From positions 1-8,273 of the forward strand of contig JADLDX010000835.1 in assembly GCA_020846515.1 (NCBI GenBank): 8,273 bases of DNA, in the 5' to 3' direction. Below the pieces are notes generated by a model that had not been told where the DNA came from, did no database searches, and saw nothing but the letters and a program-made list of their open reading frames with translations. The position numbers were made by a program, and so were the translations under genes. This document shows positions 1 through 6,689 of this stretch, in pieces; position 1 is the first letter of the stretch; each line of letters begins with the position of its first letter. Source of the stretch: Pirellulaceae bacterium. Its GTDB lineage: Bacteria > Planctomycetota > Planctomycetia > Pirellulales > Pirellulaceae.

Positions 1-1
1 C

Positions 2-688
2 AATAAGAGCTCTGGTCAGCGTTATCTGGCGCTGGCTTCTCAATTGAATCCAATGTGGCAAGCCTCACAACTGATCGACCTGCGGGCTCGTGCTTTGCGT
101 TTGCAGCGGTTGGACAAGAAGGCTCAAGGAAATGACGTTGATATCGCGACTGCGCGCCAGGTGGCCAAGCAACAGATAGCGGAAATTCAGACTAGCTTTT
201 GGAAGTTGCCCCTGGACGCATTGAAACGCAGCCTCGAGATGATCGATGTCAGGCGACTACCTGAATTGGCTCCCGTGGTTGGCAGATTGCGAACTGCCGC
301 GGCCTGTCGGGCTGAGTTCCCGAAGTTGTCGCAAGAGAGCTGGATGGACTTAAAACTTTTTGAGGCCTTCAAAACGGCCGTTGTGCTACCCCCAGCCGAC
401 GCAGGCTATGTCCGCGAATCTTTTCTGGCACGCATCGGCGATAAACAGCACTTGAAGAAAATCAAACATGCCGTCCGAAAACTCCAAGCCGAACACCCCA
501 TTCTGTATGCATTGGAGCATGATTGGTTCCAGACACTGGCCAACCATAAAATCCGATATGTACCCTCCGCAGATGGCAGCAGCGGAATATCTTTCTCGCT
601 GCCAGAAATGGGTTGGCCCCTGTGGCTGCTGGTCTTCTTCCTTATTCGCGCTTTGCTGCGGCTGATATCGATGTCCGGAGGGAACTAA
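2..688 (+). CDS. 3' part of a gene for a protein with a C-terminal membrane helix, function unknown
   Basis: The reading frame is open from base 2 to the TAA at 686-688 and has no stop upstream, so the gene very likely begins outside the window. A TTG at 44 could serve as a start but has no clear ribosome binding site, so I treat it as internal. The visible 229 residues are mostly charged and helical, rich in Lys, Arg, Glu and Leu. Near the end is one strong hydrophobic segment (about residues 190-209 counted from the TTG, rich in Trp, Leu and Phe) followed by a short Ser-Gly-Gly-Asn tail. This suggests a tail-anchored or single-pass membrane protein with most of its mass on one side. I recognise no catalytic motif. 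Only one base separates its stop from the ATG of the next gene, so the two are probably co-transcribed and translationally coupled. The N-terminal part, which would identify the family, is missing. Confidence 0.75.
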   Translation, partial: NKSSGQRYLALASQLNPMWQASQLIDLRARALRLQRLDKKAQGNDVDIATARQVAKQQIAEIQTSFWKLPLDALKRSLEMIDVRRLPELAPVVGRLRTAAACRAEFPKLSQESWMDLKLFEAFKTAVVLPPADAGYVRESFLARIGDKQHLKKIKHAVRKLQAEHPILYALEHDWFQTLANHKIRYVPSADGSSGISFSLPEMGWPLWLLVFFLIRALLRLISMSGGN

Positions 689-689
689 G

Positions 690-2273
690 ATGGCCGATTG
701 GTCCCTGCTACCGACCCAACCGCTTGCCTTTTTCGAACTCGCACCCAACTTCGATCGCAAGGATCTCAAGCGCGCCTACGGGAAGCTGATCAAGCAATAC
801 AAACCCGAAACACATCCTGTCGAATTTCAGCGCATTCGCGAAGCATATGAACTGCTGGAAGGCCAAAATCGCTACGGTGTCGTCGAGGCTCAGATGCGGC
901 AAGCCGCCGATGCTTGGACCACCACGGACGCTCTTCGGCCAGATCAGCCCGCTTCAAGTGAGCGCAAAGCCCGCGAGGATTTGCCCGACACCGAAGCATC
1001 TGCTGAGGAAACCTACCAACGCCTAAAGGCCCAGGCTTCCAAAACACCGCAAACATACTTTGCGTTGGCAACCCTTTCCGATTTGGTGGAATCACCCTCG
1101 TCCAACATGTACCTGAAGTGGTTGTTGACGGGTATCAAAGCGTTCCCAAGTGATCCAGGTTTGCTGCGTTTGGTCAGCGAATATCTTTCAGCATTTACTG
1201 AGCCATCAGCAGCCGCTGCTACGCTACAAACCATTGCCAAGTTAGTGGCAGGCGATGATTTTTACCGGGTTACTGAACCACTCTGGAATCGCTTGATCGA
1301 TGAAGGAGAATTCGAGGCATTTGCCAAGACTTTGGATACATGCGAGCGGTTGCTCAAACACCGTTCCCTTCGACCGAAGCTGGCCTTTTATATTCATGTG
1401 CTGCGACTGGCAATGTGGAAGGCACCTCTACCGTGGACTGAAGAAAGGCTCAAGTTCATCGAGGCGCACGGCAGTGAACTGGCAAGCGGCATGGATGAAG
1501 AGATTGAGTTGCTGAAGGCACTCTTCAAGTATCGCCATCACGATCGTTCGCAAATCGCCAACTCAGCCGTCGGTGCCAAAGTCGACCAGTTAATCGCCGC
1601 CTATTGCAAAGGCAACTCGCTGGCGACGCTTTCCGAAGTCGCCCTTCTTTGTGACGAGTTGGCTAGAAATGGCAATGGATGGCAGCAGACATTTCCTGCA
1701 TCCGAAACAGCCAAGCACTATGACACACTATGGCTATGCATGTTGATTCTCAGCGACGTAGCTCAACAAACGGGCGTCGGCTTTGGCCAAGTCAATCAAC
1801 TGCGGATGCAACAGCAAGCCGACGCTACGGTCAGCGACATTGTCAAAACTGTCGAGGAGATTTCCTCACGCATCTACTGGTTGCGAGCGCGCCTGTACGG
1901 CACTCCACTGCTGGTCTATTGGCTCGGCCCACTCATCTTGACCTTTGGCTGGTCCTATTGGGGCGCCATGTTAGTGATCTGGAGCTTGCTGGCCGTCTTG
2001 TCTTTTGTCGCCTTGGCAGTACCGTTCTATCTCAAAAAGAAAGTGGACGCACGGATCGAAAAACTAATCGAGAAAGAGTATGAAAAGCTATGGCGTCCGC
2101 GCATGTTCCGGTATGTGCAAGCGTGCCATACACCGGCTCAGAACTCGATCGCCGAGCTTCAAAAGTCCGCACACGATCTAGGGCAATCCAATATCGTCGA
2201 ACTAGTCTTAGCCTATGCCTTCGGCGATCGGGCCATGCACCTGTTCAATTTCCTCCAGCTTTTTGTCCACTAA
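690..2273 (+). CDS. membrane protein with an N-terminal J-like domain lacking HPD
   Basis: The 527-residue product opens with a J-domain-like helical pattern at about residues 11-60: a 'FFELAPNFDRKDLKRAYGKL' helix, a loop, then 'EFQRIREAYELLEG'. This matches helices II-III of DnaJ-type domains. The His-Pro-Asp tripeptide that stimulates Hsp70 ATPase is replaced by Lys38-Pro39-Glu40, so it may bind a partner without activating it. A variable linker (about 70-110) and a long helical, TPR-like region follow. Two adjacent membrane segments lie at about 407-424 and 426-447, then a charged, probably cytoplasmic tail begins with three lysines (449-451). The start is well supported: GGAGGG at 677-682 lies seven bases before the ATG, and the ATG follows the previous stop by one base. 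Co-transcription with the upstream membrane protein suggests one complex, possibly with an Hsp70-family partner beyond the left edge; that is inference. The molecular role is unknown. Confidence 0.85.
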   Translation: MADWSLLPTQPLAFFELAPNFDRKDLKRAYGKLIKQYKPETHPVEFQRIREAYELLEGQNRYGVVEAQMRQAADAWTTTDALRPDQPASSERKAREDLPDTEASAEETYQRLKAQASKTPQTYFALATLSDLVESPSSNMYLKWLLTGIKAFPSDPGLLRLVSEYLSAFTEPSAAAATLQTIAKLVAGDDFYRVTEPLWNRLIDEGEFEAFAKTLDTCERLLKHRSLRPKLAFYIHVLRLAMWKAPLPWTEERLKFIEAHGSELASGMDEEIELLKALFKYRHHDRSQIANSAVGAKVDQLIAAYCKGNSLATLSEVALLCDELARNGNGWQQTFPASETAKHYDTLWLCMLILSDVAQQTGVGFGQVNQLRMQQQADATVSDIVKTVEEISSRIYWLRARLYGTPLLVYWLGPLILTFGWSYWGAMLVIWSLLAVLSFVALAVPFYLKKKVDARIEKLIEKEYEKLWRPRMFRYVQACHTPAQNSIAELQKSAHDLGQSNIVELVLAYAFGDRAMHLFNFLQLFVH

Positions 2274-2274
2274 G

Positions 2275-2601
2275 TGCCTAGGTAGCCACCCGCTGCCAAG
2301 CGGTGGATTTTGCCTCCAGCCGAGTCCACCGCACAACGTCGACGGCACCTTGTATGGACTGGGCGATGCCTTGGTCAAGCAAGGCAAATTTCGCCAAACC
2401 AAGCTGGTGTACGAGAGCATTCGTCGAGTGCCTGCTTACCCGACCTGGCCCTATAAGGATCTGATCGATTTCAGACTTAATAACATGGAGAGTCTGCAAG
2501 CCAAGTTTGTGAGCGATAGCGGCTGTGTAGACGTGCAGGAACCAGCCATGCTGTTCCAATCATCGATCGCTTGTACCTGTTGCCATGCCACTTGCCGTTA
2601 A
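2275..2601 (+). pseudogene. remnant of a TPR/CxxCH (cytochrome c-like) protein gene
   Basis: In the frame ending at TAA 2599-2601, the peptide from about 2314 onward reads like genuine protein. A helical repeat begins 'NVDGTLYGLGDALVKQGKF' and continues through 'VYESIRRVPAYPTWPYKDL', resembling a TPR unit. The fragment ends with 'FQSSIACTCCH', which contains a CxxCH heme-c attachment motif (codons 2572-2586), four residues before the stop. I see no ribosome binding site, no good start and no signal peptide. The only ATG-initiated version starts at 2215 inside the J-like gene, in another frame, with an implausible N-terminus. A c-type heme protein must be exported, so the missing N-terminus argues for a 5'-truncated gene. 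My memory of planctomycete proteins with a similar C-terminus supports this but was not checked. The alternative is a chance open frame, which the repeat-like composition makes less likely. Confidence 0.5.
2286..2306 (+). terminator. weak hairpin just after the J-like gene, possible terminator
   Basis: Thirteen bases after the stop of the J-like gene, CCACCCGCT (2286-2294) can pair with AGCGGTGG (2299-2306) around a GCCA loop, with one bulged C. The hairpin is followed by ATTTTG, a short T run. A second perfect 7-bp inverted repeat, CGGTGGA (2301-2307) with TCCACCG (2325-2331), overlaps it and could compete. The position suits an intrinsic terminator, but the T tract is poor. The sequence also overlaps the presumed gene remnant, so the pairing may be incidental. 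Confidence 0.3.
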
Positions 2602-2644
2602 GACCAATGCCGTTCAATCTTCGATCGACTTAAAGCGGAATCGG

Positions 2645-2698
2645 CGCGAGCCGTCCGGTTCTGGCTGTGTTTTTCGACGCACCACCGGGCAGCTTGCG
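2645..2698. repeat. imperfect inverted repeat (REP-like)
   Basis: CGCGAGCCGTCCGGT (2645-2659) and ACCGGGCAGCTTGCG (2684-2698) are inverted copies matching at 12 of 15 positions around a 24-base spacer. The left arm resembles a GC-rich motif I associate with abundant intergenic repeats in planctomycete genomes. That resemblance is from memory and unverified. It lies between the gene remnant and the convergent Uma2 gene, so the RNA hairpin could help end transcription, though no T run follows. Confidence 0.45.
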
Positions 2699-2705
2699 CT
2701 GCTCC

Positions 2706-2729
2706 GCTTACTTTACTAGTCTAGTAAGC
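2706..2729. repeat. short palindrome between convergent units
   Basis: TTACTAG (2713-2719) and CTAGTAA (2721-2727) form a perfect 7-bp inverted repeat with a single T between them. An alternative fold pairs GCTTACT (2706-2712) with AGTAAGC (2723-2729). The near-perfect symmetry in DNA form would suit a dimeric protein site. As RNA, the longer loop could make a weak bidirectional stop for the Uma2 gene. No T tract follows on either strand. Confidence 0.35.
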
Positions 2730-2788
2730 GTTCCCCATCCTGCGGTTGAGAAATAAGTGCCCCATCGGCTGCGTTTTATCTACGAACC

Positions 2789-3418
2789 TCAAGACTCGTC
2801 TGCAAGAGCCCAGATCTGATTGACGGGGATCTCCAACCCGCTCAGCAACACGCTACGGGCGATGTCGTCTGGTCGGCATTCCTGAGCGACCTGGTACTCG
2901 CCTGCGGTCAGGACAAGAACGGTCACGAGGGAATCGTCGGGATCGACAATCCAGTACTCGGCGACACCCGCCTTGGCATAGTCGGCTCGCTTATCAACGT
3001 AATCCCGCTGACGCGCTTCGGTACCACTGCTGACGATTTCGATCGCCAAGTCAATTTTGTCGGGATAGCCACGGATGTCCTTCGGAAGGTTTTCCTGCTT
3101 GACATATAGCAAATCAGGCTCGCGAATCGTTCTGGCAAACAGGCGTGTGGGTAGCGGTGCCATTAGAATCTTGCCGCCGCAGTTTGTTTTGCGTAGATGT
3201 TCTTTGATTCGCTCGAGTAGAAAATCGAGGATTAATTGATGAAGCCACGTCGGCATCGGCAAAATCTCCAGACGTCCGTTGACAAGCTCGGCCATGCGGT
3301 TGGTGTGCAACCGCAGGAAATCCTCCTCGTTCCAATCGCCCTGAGCCGGCAGCATGTACGCCGCTTCCCAAGCCGGTTCGCCGTTGGCGGAAGGAATTTG
3401 TGGGTTCGTGCCTGACAT
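2789..3418 (-). CDS. Uma2 family (DUF820) PD-(D/E)XK endonuclease-like protein
   Basis: The 209-residue product has the usual length and motif order of the Uma2 family, a PD-(D/E)XK nuclease fold common in cyanobacteria and planctomycetes. Visible elements are 'ELVNGRLE' (Glu44), the strand with 'REPDLLYV' (Pro101-Asp102), and 'LAIEIVSSGTEARQRDY' (Glu127), followed by Lys143. The 'AEYWIVDPDD' strand is diagnostic. The acidic pair Asp102 and Glu127 would bind metal. As is usual in the family, the canonical Lys of the E-x-K motif is absent and may be replaced by Lys143. I chose the ATG at 3418; a TTG at 3436 would add six residues but has no better ribosome binding site. No methyltransferase or antitoxin adjoins it, and its biological role is unknown, as for most of the family. 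It is transcribed divergently from the SNF2 gene. Confidence 0.92.
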   Translation of the reverse strand: MSGTNPQIPSANGEPAWEAAYMLPAQGDWNEEDFLRLHTNRMAELVNGRLEILPMPTWLHQLILDFLLERIKEHLRKTNCGGKILMAPLPTRLFARTIREPDLLYVKQENLPKDIRGYPDKIDLAIEIVSSGTEARQRDYVDKRADYAKAGVAEYWIVDPDDSLVTVLVLTAGEYQVAQECRPDDIARSVLLSGLEIPVNQIWALADES

Positions 3419-3568
3419 TTTGAGAATTCCGAGCAATGCAGAAGAGCGATCGTTAAAACATCCATTCTAACGGCGGAATGTGTCGCTTGAAACCAAATTC
3501 GGAGCCTGAGGGTCGACTATCCATCGCCCGCCAGTGCGAAAGAACTGGACCGGTCGACTTGCCGAGTA

Positions 3569-3607
3569 GCTTAGCCTGGCCTAAGCCCAAAGATGGATGG
3601 CCTTTGG
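3569..3607. promoter_or_regulatory. two adjacent palindromes, candidate operator region
   Basis: GCTTAG (3569-3574) is repeated inverted as CTAAGC (3581-3586) with a six-base centre. Directly after it, CCAAAG (3587-3592) is repeated inverted as CTTTGG (3602-3607). They abut in the space between the divergent Uma2 and SNF2 genes. The second arm runs into the candidate -10 element of the SNF2 promoter, so a bound repressor would block RNA polymerase. Six-base arms arise fairly often by chance, so this is suggestive only. Confidence 0.25.
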
Positions 3608-3613
3608 TATGAT
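3605..3613 (+). promoter_or_regulatory. candidate extended -10 promoter for the SNF2 gene
   Basis: TGGTATGAT fits an extended -10 element (TGnTATAAT, one mismatch) about 55 bases upstream of the SNF2 start codon. There is no recognisable -35 hexamer 16-18 bases upstream, which extended -10 promoters can do without. The implied leader is about 50 bases. Based on consensus matching only. Confidence 0.35.
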
Positions 3614-3657
3614 TGCGCCGTGACCAAACTGCTTGATCTATCGCCTTATCATCGTTC

Positions 3658-3662
3658 AGGGA
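3658..3662 (+). promoter_or_regulatory. ribosome binding site fixing the SNF2 start
   Basis: AGGGA lies six bases upstream of the ATG at 3669. It supports that codon over the in-frame TTG at 3633, which has no Shine-Dalgarno sequence and would add twelve residues. Confidence 0.7.
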
Positions 3663-3668
3663 AGTACC

Positions 3669-6497
3669 ATGACTAAACCGGCAAGCAAACGAACCGTCCA
3701 AACTCGCTCTCAAGCCAAGCCTGTCCGCGCGACGAAGTCCGTCACCGCGACGAAGTCTGCCGGCGCCAGGAAATCGCTCAGCACAAAAAAGTCTCTCAGT
3801 AAAAAGTCGAACAAGAGCACGCATCGTGTCACTCGCCGCTTGACTCTGCGCGACCGCTTGAGCCAAATGACCTACCGAGCCGCTTGTCGGCTGCATGGGG
3901 CAGACGGTGAGGCCATGCTTCGCCAAGCCAATCGCTTTCCGATCGACCCGATCAAGGATATAAACCTGCTGGTCGATACGTTGGTGGCCAAGTTCGTCGA
4001 TCCGGAAGCACCTGGCGGCCTGGTGAGAGTCACGATCGTTGAGCAAACGACTCGATCGCAAAGCCTGCAACTGAACTGTGATTGTTGCCATGGTAGCTGC
4101 CTGCATACGGCGGCGGTGCTGGCAACTGTGCTGGAAAGCAAGTTGGTACTCGGACTTGCGGAAGTCCCAGACTTGCGAGAGCCACTGGAGAACTTGACCG
4201 AAAAAGAACTGTTGTTGCGCGCACTGGCCGAACGCGAACTGCGGGCCCAGACCGAACGCATGCGCGTGAAAGCTCAGGATGAAAAAACGCCATGGAGCGA
4301 TTACACGGTGACCAGCCTGGAGTCAGGCAAGAGTTACCGTGTTTCCATTCGCGGCCGCGAGGTTGGACAGTCGTACTGCTCCTGCCCAGACTTCAAGACC
4401 AACCACTTGGGCACTTGCAAACACATCTTGCACGTCCTGCAAAAGCTGCCCAAAAAATTCAATGCCGCACAGCTCGCCAAGCCCTATCGTCGCAAAAACA
4501 TCTCGCTGTCTGTCGACTATCGAGAGCCGCTGGGCCTGCGCTTCAATCTACCTGAACAGTTGCCGGAAGAAGTAGAAGCGATCGTTCACAAGGTCAGGGA
4601 TCAAACCATCACCGACGTCAGTCGCGGTATGAAACTGGTCAAGGCCTTGGAACGCATGGACGCAAGCGTCAACATTTACCCAGACGCCGAAGAGTTTATC
4701 CAGCAACGATTGTTGCAAGCCCGCCTGACAACTCAGTCGGCGGAGATTCGGCAGAATCCAGAGAAGCATCCCCTGCGCAAACAGTTATTGAAAGCCGAGT
4801 TGCTGCCCTACCAGCTGGATGGGATCGCGTTCGCAGTGGGTGCGGGGCGGGCCGTGTTGGCGGACGACATGGGGCTCGGCAAAACCATTCAAGGTATCGG
4901 AACTGCCGAACTGTTTGCCAGACTGGCCGGTATTGAGCGAGTGCTGATCGTCTGTCCTGCGTCGCTCAAGAGCCAATGGGCGGCGGAGATCGGCCGCTTC
5001 TCCAATCGCAGCCATCGCATCGTCTTGGGCAGCGGTCCAGAACGCGTGGCCCAGTATCAGGACGATCAATTTTTTACGATCGCCAACTACGAACAAATCA
5101 TGCGCGATGAATCGACCGTGTCGACCGTGAAGTGGGACTTGATCATGCTGGACGAAGGCCAACGCATCAAGAACTGGGAGTCTAAAACATCGCGGACCTT
5201 CAAGAGTCTCAAGTCACGCTTTGCTTTAGTGCTATCTGGTACGCCGCTGGAGAATCGGCTCGAAGAATTGTTCACGGTGGTGAGCTTCGTCAATGCCCAG
5301 TCGCTGGGGCCCGCCTATCGCTTCTTTCACAAACACCGCATGGTCGACGACGATGGACGCACGCAAGGCTATCGCCAATTGGACGTGCTGCGTGAAACGC
5401 TCAAGCCGATCCTGCTGCGCAGAACGCGGGACAGCGTCAAACTGCAATTGCCCGAACGGACAACAGAAATCGTTCGCATTCGGCCAACTGAAGAGCAACT
5501 GATAATGTCGGAGCATCAGGTGTCCTTGGCGTCGCGTATCGCCGCCAAGGCCTATTTGACAGAAATCGATTTACTGATGCTGCAGAAGCACTTGTTGATG
5601 GCCCGCATGTCCGCCAATAGCACGTTCTTATGTGATAAAGAAGCACCTGGTTTTTCGAGCAAGCTAGAGACGCTGGACGAGTTGCTCGAGCAGATGGCCG
5701 ACGAGGCTTCGCGCAAGATCGTGCTCTTCAGCGAATGGACGACCATGCTCGACTTGATCGAGCCATTGATGACCAAGCATGGCATTCGCTTTGTGCGTCT
5801 GGAGGGCAGTGTGCCACAGAAGAAGCGCCAGCAGATCGTGCATGAGTTCCAGACCGATCCGACTTGTCGCTGCATCATGATGACCAACGCTGGCTCGACC
5901 GGTTTAAACCTGCAATCAGCGAACACGGTCATCAATGTCGAATTGCCATGGAATCCTGCCATCCTCGAGCAGCGTATCGCGCGGGCTCATCGCATGGGGC
6001 AAAAGAATCCGGTTCAGGTCTATTTGTTGGTCACTGAAGGCACCATTGAAGAACGCATGTTGGAAACGCTGGCTGCCAAGCATGATTTGGCCTTGGCTGC
6101 GCTAGATGTAGACAGCGATGTCGACGAAGTCGTCTTACAAGGCGGCATCGAGGCGCTCAAACGTCGCCTGGAACGATTGACAGGTGTCAAGCCAACAGCG
6201 CCGATCGATGAATCGGTGCGCACTGAAGCAGAAGCCGAATCCGAAGACTTAGTAGCCAAACGCGAGAAGGTCGCCTCTGCCGGTGGTGAGTTGCTCGGCG
6301 CGGCGCTCAACCTGGTCAGCCAGCTATTAGGCCAAGGCGCCCCCGCACCACAAGAGACCGTCGATGCGATTTCCACCAACCTATCGCAGTGCGTGCAGCG
6401 CGATGCTCAAGGCCGACCGCAGTTACAGGTCACGCTGCCCAACGATGAATCGCTAGCCGCTTTAGCCGAGACACTAGCGAGGTTATTGGTGAAGTAA
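3669..6497 (+). CDS. SNF2-family DNA-dependent ATPase/helicase with SWIM motifs
   Basis: The 942-residue product is a Swi2/Snf2-type superfamily 2 ATPase, expected to translocate on double-stranded DNA and remodel DNA-protein complexes. Residues 1-57 are a basic tail of Lys-Ser repeats. A SWIM-like motif Cys137-x-Cys139-x4-Cys144-x-His146 and a classic SWIM motif Cys237-x-Cys239-x10-Cys250-x-His252 should bind zinc. The ATPase core starts near 378. Motif I is DDMGLGKT (399-406), motif Ia 'VLIVCPASLKSQW', motif II Asp495-Glu-Gly-Gln498 (DEGQ in place of DEAH), and motif III SGTPLEN (523-529). Lobe two has 'IVLFSEW' (684-690), motif V 'TNAGSTGLN' (739-747) and motif VI 'QRIARAHRMGQ' (768-778) with its arginine finger. 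The C-terminal 140 residues are unassigned. The core appears intact, so it should be active. The start is set by AGGGA at 3658-3662. No methylase or drm-like partner is adjacent, so I do not assign it to a defence system. Confidence 0.97.
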   Translation: MTKPASKRTVQTRSQAKPVRATKSVTATKSAGARKSLSTKKSLSKKSNKSTHRVTRRLTLRDRLSQMTYRAACRLHGADGEAMLRQANRFPIDPIKDINLLVDTLVAKFVDPEAPGGLVRVTIVEQTTRSQSLQLNCDCCHGSCLHTAAVLATVLESKLVLGLAEVPDLREPLENLTEKELLLRALAERELRAQTERMRVKAQDEKTPWSDYTVTSLESGKSYRVSIRGREVGQSYCSCPDFKTNHLGTCKHILHVLQKLPKKFNAAQLAKPYRRKNISLSVDYREPLGLRFNLPEQLPEEVEAIVHKVRDQTITDVSRGMKLVKALERMDASVNIYPDAEEFIQQRLLQARLTTQSAEIRQNPEKHPLRKQLLKAELLPYQLDGIAFAVGAGRAVLADDMGLGKTIQGIGTAELFARLAGIERVLIVCPASLKSQWAAEIGRFSNRSHRIVLGSGPERVAQYQDDQFFTIANYEQIMRDESTVSTVKWDLIMLDEGQRIKNWESKTSRTFKSLKSRFALVLSGTPLENRLEELFTVVSFVNAQSLGPAYRFFHKHRMVDDDGRTQGYRQLDVLRETLKPILLRRTRDSVKLQLPERTTEIVRIRPTEEQLIMSEHQVSLASRIAAKAYLTEIDLLMLQKHLLMARMSANSTFLCDKEAPGFSSKLETLDELLEQMADEASRKIVLFSEWTTMLDLIEPLMTKHGIRFVRLEGSVPQKKRQQIVHEFQTDPTCRCIMMTNAGSTGLNLQSANTVINVELPWNPAILEQRIARAHRMGQKNPVQVYLLVTEGTIEERMLETLAAKHDLALAALDVDSDVDEVVLQGGIEALKRRLERLTGVKPTAPIDESVRTEAEAESEDLVAKREKVASAGGELLGAALNLVSQLLGQGAPAPQETVDAISTNLSQCVQRDAQGRPQLQVTLPNDESLAALAETLARLLVK
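3729..3757 (+). repeat. 18-bp-period direct repeat in the SNF2 N-terminal tail
   Basis: GCGACGAAGTC occurs at 3729-3739 and again at 3747-3757, exactly 18 bases apart. It encodes two copies of Ala-Thr-Lys-Ser spaced by six codons. The period keeps frame, consistent with growth of the basic tail by in-frame duplication. Further Lys-Ser units follow (about residues 34-50) but have diverged at DNA level. Confidence 0.6.
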
Positions 6498-6608
6498 AAG
6501 TCGGCGACTGGTAGCCGGCAGGCTGTTCGCAGGCGTCTGGAGGTTTCGTCACGACGATCGATGTTTCACGCCACCGATAAAATACTTTACACATGAAGTA
6601 ATAGACGG

Positions 6609-6640
6609 ACCGCAGACGCCGCCACGCGCTGGCGTCCGGT
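6609..6640. repeat. hairpin with 10-bp stem downstream of the SNF2 gene
   Basis: ACCG (6609-6612) and GACGCC (6615-6620) pair with GGCGTC (6631-6636) and CGGT (6637-6640), leaving a two-base CA bulge and a ten-base loop. It is GC-rich with no T run, so if it acts as a terminator it is not the classic kind. It may belong to the same repeat family as the following element. Confidence 0.45.
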
Positions 6641-6689
6641 GGCACCGATTGATGAGCTGCGTCCCTGGCCCTACTCGGTACGTTCGCAA

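Noticed and set aside
386..769. 127-codon minus-strand open frame
   Set aside because: It spans the junction of two well-supported plus-strand genes and has no initiation signal.
3463..3480. CATTC/GAATG 5-bp inverted repeat near the Uma2 start
   Set aside because: Arms of five bases are expected by chance at this scale, and no promoter element is nearby.
3453..4106. 217-codon minus-strand open frame overlapping the SNF2 start
   Set aside because: It is antisense to the well-supported SNF2 coding sequence and the divergent promoter region, and shows no recognisable motif or ribosome binding site.
4785..5162. 125-codon minus-strand open frame inside the SNF2 gene
   Set aside because: It lies opposite the helicase motifs, and its peptide shows no domain-like pattern; it is a shadow of the coding strand.
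2789..6497. DISARM-like or other known defence system built from Uma2 plus SNF2
   Set aside because: No methyltransferase, phospholipase D-type helicase partner or other required component is in the window, and Uma2 genes are commonly solitary.
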